This document shows, one piece after another, positions 5,519 to 6,436 of a DNA stretch of 6,436 bases. Under the pieces are notes generated by a model. It saw only the letters and a program-made list of their open reading frames with translations. It did no database searches and was not told where the DNA came from. The DNA comes from Oligoflexia bacterium (lineage in GTDB: Bacteria > Bdellovibrionota > JAFGOL01): assembly GCA_016926495.1 (NCBI GenBank), contig JAFGOL010000140.1, forward strand, positions 1 through 6,436, written 5' to 3'. Made by a program: the position numbers and the translations under genes. Each line of letters starts with the position of its first letter. The stretch's first letter is position 1.

Positions 5519-6421
5519 TTACTGTACCGGGCACCAGTCGATTAAAACCTCGCTAGCGGTTAAGCCGTCAATATTATCAAGTTCAACACCGACCAGTAAA
5601 CAATCCTGACAGACAAGATCGCAGGGTTCATATACCCATCCGTGCCTATAGTAATAACCCGCAGGTCTGCCGTATGAAGCGCTATAATATGAACAGGTGT
5701 GCCCCTCCCACAACCATGCGCAATTGCCTTCATATGGCTCTACGGTAAGTCCTGTGCCGGAAATACTGCTGTCTTCACCGTTGCATATGTCAACCTGTTG
5801 TAATTGCGTGTCTGGAGGTATATTAATGAAACCATCATCGTTCATATCTCTTACAAAACTGACTGAACTTCCACCGTTAATACAGGTTGAGGAAGGTGCT
5901 ATGTCAACCAGTATCTGGTGTGCGTCTTCACCTGGTTCACCATTCTGACCGTTACATACTTCAAAACTTTCAATAAACTCAGGATTTTCCGTTTCATCCT
6001 CATAAGCTGGATCATCGTCACCATAAGGAGACTCGTTGCCGTCCAGATCATAATAGAATATTATCTTTACTCCCCCCTCTTCTCCGCAGGAAGTTGCGGG
6101 TTCTTCCAGGATGGAGATTGGAAGGGCGTCTTCTCCGTCATTACCGTTACAAACATAGGCGGTGCTTAATATTTCGTCGTCGTCAAGTACGTTGTTTCCG
6201 TTGTTGTCAAGGCCTGAAAGGACTTTTTTGCCGCCGTTCTCGCAGTTTTCACCCGCGGGTTCGTCAACTATTTTTACAAGACCGTTTACGGCAGCAGCTA
6301 TTTTTGTAGCAGGCTCGACGCTGCTTAAGTCTATGTCCTCGCAACCGTTAATAAAGAGCAGGGAAAAGGCACCTGTAATTACGGATAAAAACGTAATTAC
6401 ACTAATCTTTTTAAAATACAT
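5519..6421 (-). CDS. Secreted lipoprotein with three DUF7151-like repeats and a Cys-rich tail
   Basis: 300 residues. Residues 1-26 form a lipoprotein signal peptide: MYFKK, then a hydrophobic core, then FING before Cys27. The lipobox is INGC, with Asn at -2 being unusual. Acidic residues follow (EDIDL). Three repeats follow the scheme acidic-Pro-x(3-4)-Cys-(x)-GG ... acidic loop ... VCNG: about 49-93 (Cys60, Cys91), 102-158 (Cys112, Cys156) and 170-215 (Cys180, Cys213, ICNG). Repeat 1 contains DNNGNNVLDDDE (72-83), a textbook 12-residue EF-hand-like calcium loop; repeats 2 and 3 have altered versions (DLDGNE, DMNDDG). Linkers NGNDGEDA and NGQNGEPGEDA resemble short Gly-X-Y stretches. The tail (230-300) adds six cysteines (234, 243, 267, 271, 274, 297) and a Tyr/Trp-rich stretch. 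It probably sits on the outer membrane or cell surface, with disulphides and calcium stabilising it; function unknown. AGGAGG lies nine bases before the ATG, and a terminator follows at 5451-5486. Confidence 0.85.
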   Translation of the reverse strand: MYFKKISVITFLSVITGAFSLLFINGCEDIDLSSVEPATKIAAAVNGLVKIVDEPAGENCENGGKKVLSGLDNNGNNVLDDDEILSTAYVCNGNDGEDALPISILEEPATSCGEEGGVKIIFYYDLDGNESPYGDDDPAYEDETENPEFIESFEVCNGQNGEPGEDAHQILVDIAPSSTCINGGSSVSFVRDMNDDGFINIPPDTQLQQVDICNGEDSSISGTGLTVEPYEGNCAWLWEGHTCSYYSASYGRPAGYYYRHGWVYEPCDLVCQDCLLVGVELDNIDGLTASEVLIDWCPVQ

Positions 6422-6430
6422 GATTTTATT

Positions 6431-6436
6431 CCTCCT
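6431..6436 (-). promoter_or_regulatory. Ribosome binding site of the lipoprotein gene
   Basis: The last six bases of the window read AGGAGG on the minus strand, nine bases before the ATG at 6421. This is a full Shine-Dalgarno match and confirms the start and the signal peptide. Confidence 0.8.

Noticed and set aside
5697..6309. Plus-strand open frames opposite the lipoprotein gene
   Set aside because: Antisense shadows of a repeat-containing gene with signal peptide, ribosome site and terminator on the minus strand.
1..6436. CRISPR arrays, tRNA or rRNA genes, insertion sequences, integrase attachment sites
   Set aside because: I saw no regularly spaced repeats, no tRNA-like cloverleaf, no transposase motifs and no paired terminal repeats in either strand.

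Overview
The window looks like a chromosomal piece of an uncultured, probably Gram-negative bacterium. The evidence is a diderm-style lipoprotein with repeats of the kind seen in environmental proteobacterial and candidate-phylum genomes, moderate GC in the core genes, and Shine-Dalgarno-led genes. Nothing in it fixes the phylum, so I leave the taxonomy open.

Region 1 (about 45-4202, minus strand) is a tight pyrimidine operon. A good sigma70-type promoter (4175-4202) and a leader of about 150 nt precede pyrB (aspartate carbamoyltransferase, start revised to 4016). pyrB overlaps pyrC (class I dihydroorotase) by ATGA. pyrC overlaps by 11 nt an unusual two-domain protein with an alpha/beta-hydrolase N-terminal half and an M14-type zinc carboxypeptidase-like C-terminal half. 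PyrB and PyrC catalyse consecutive steps of UMP synthesis: carbamoyl phosphate plus aspartate to carbamoyl aspartate, then to dihydroorotate. The third protein has no obvious role in that pathway and is the most novel intact gene here.

Region 2 (4286-4815, plus strand) is a toxin-first BrnT/BrnA-type toxin-antitoxin pair, divergent from pyrB and visibly more AT-rich, so probably an acquired accessory module.

Region 3 (4816-5518) has no intact gene but is not empty. On the minus strand 4947-5326 is a decayed gene with one in-frame TGA and one frameshift. It still has a convincing promoter (5392-5420) and a start codon with a plausible ribosome site. A 35-codon plus-strand ORF with a redoxin-like stretch (4820-4927) may be another remnant. 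A strong hairpin terminator (5451-5486) closes the gene to the right.

Region 4 (5519-6421, minus strand) encodes a predicted secreted lipoprotein with three DUF7151-like Cys...VCNG repeats, EF-hand-like acidic loops, Gly-X-Y-like linkers and a cysteine-rich tail. Its AGGAGG ribosome site lies at the window edge; its promoter is outside.
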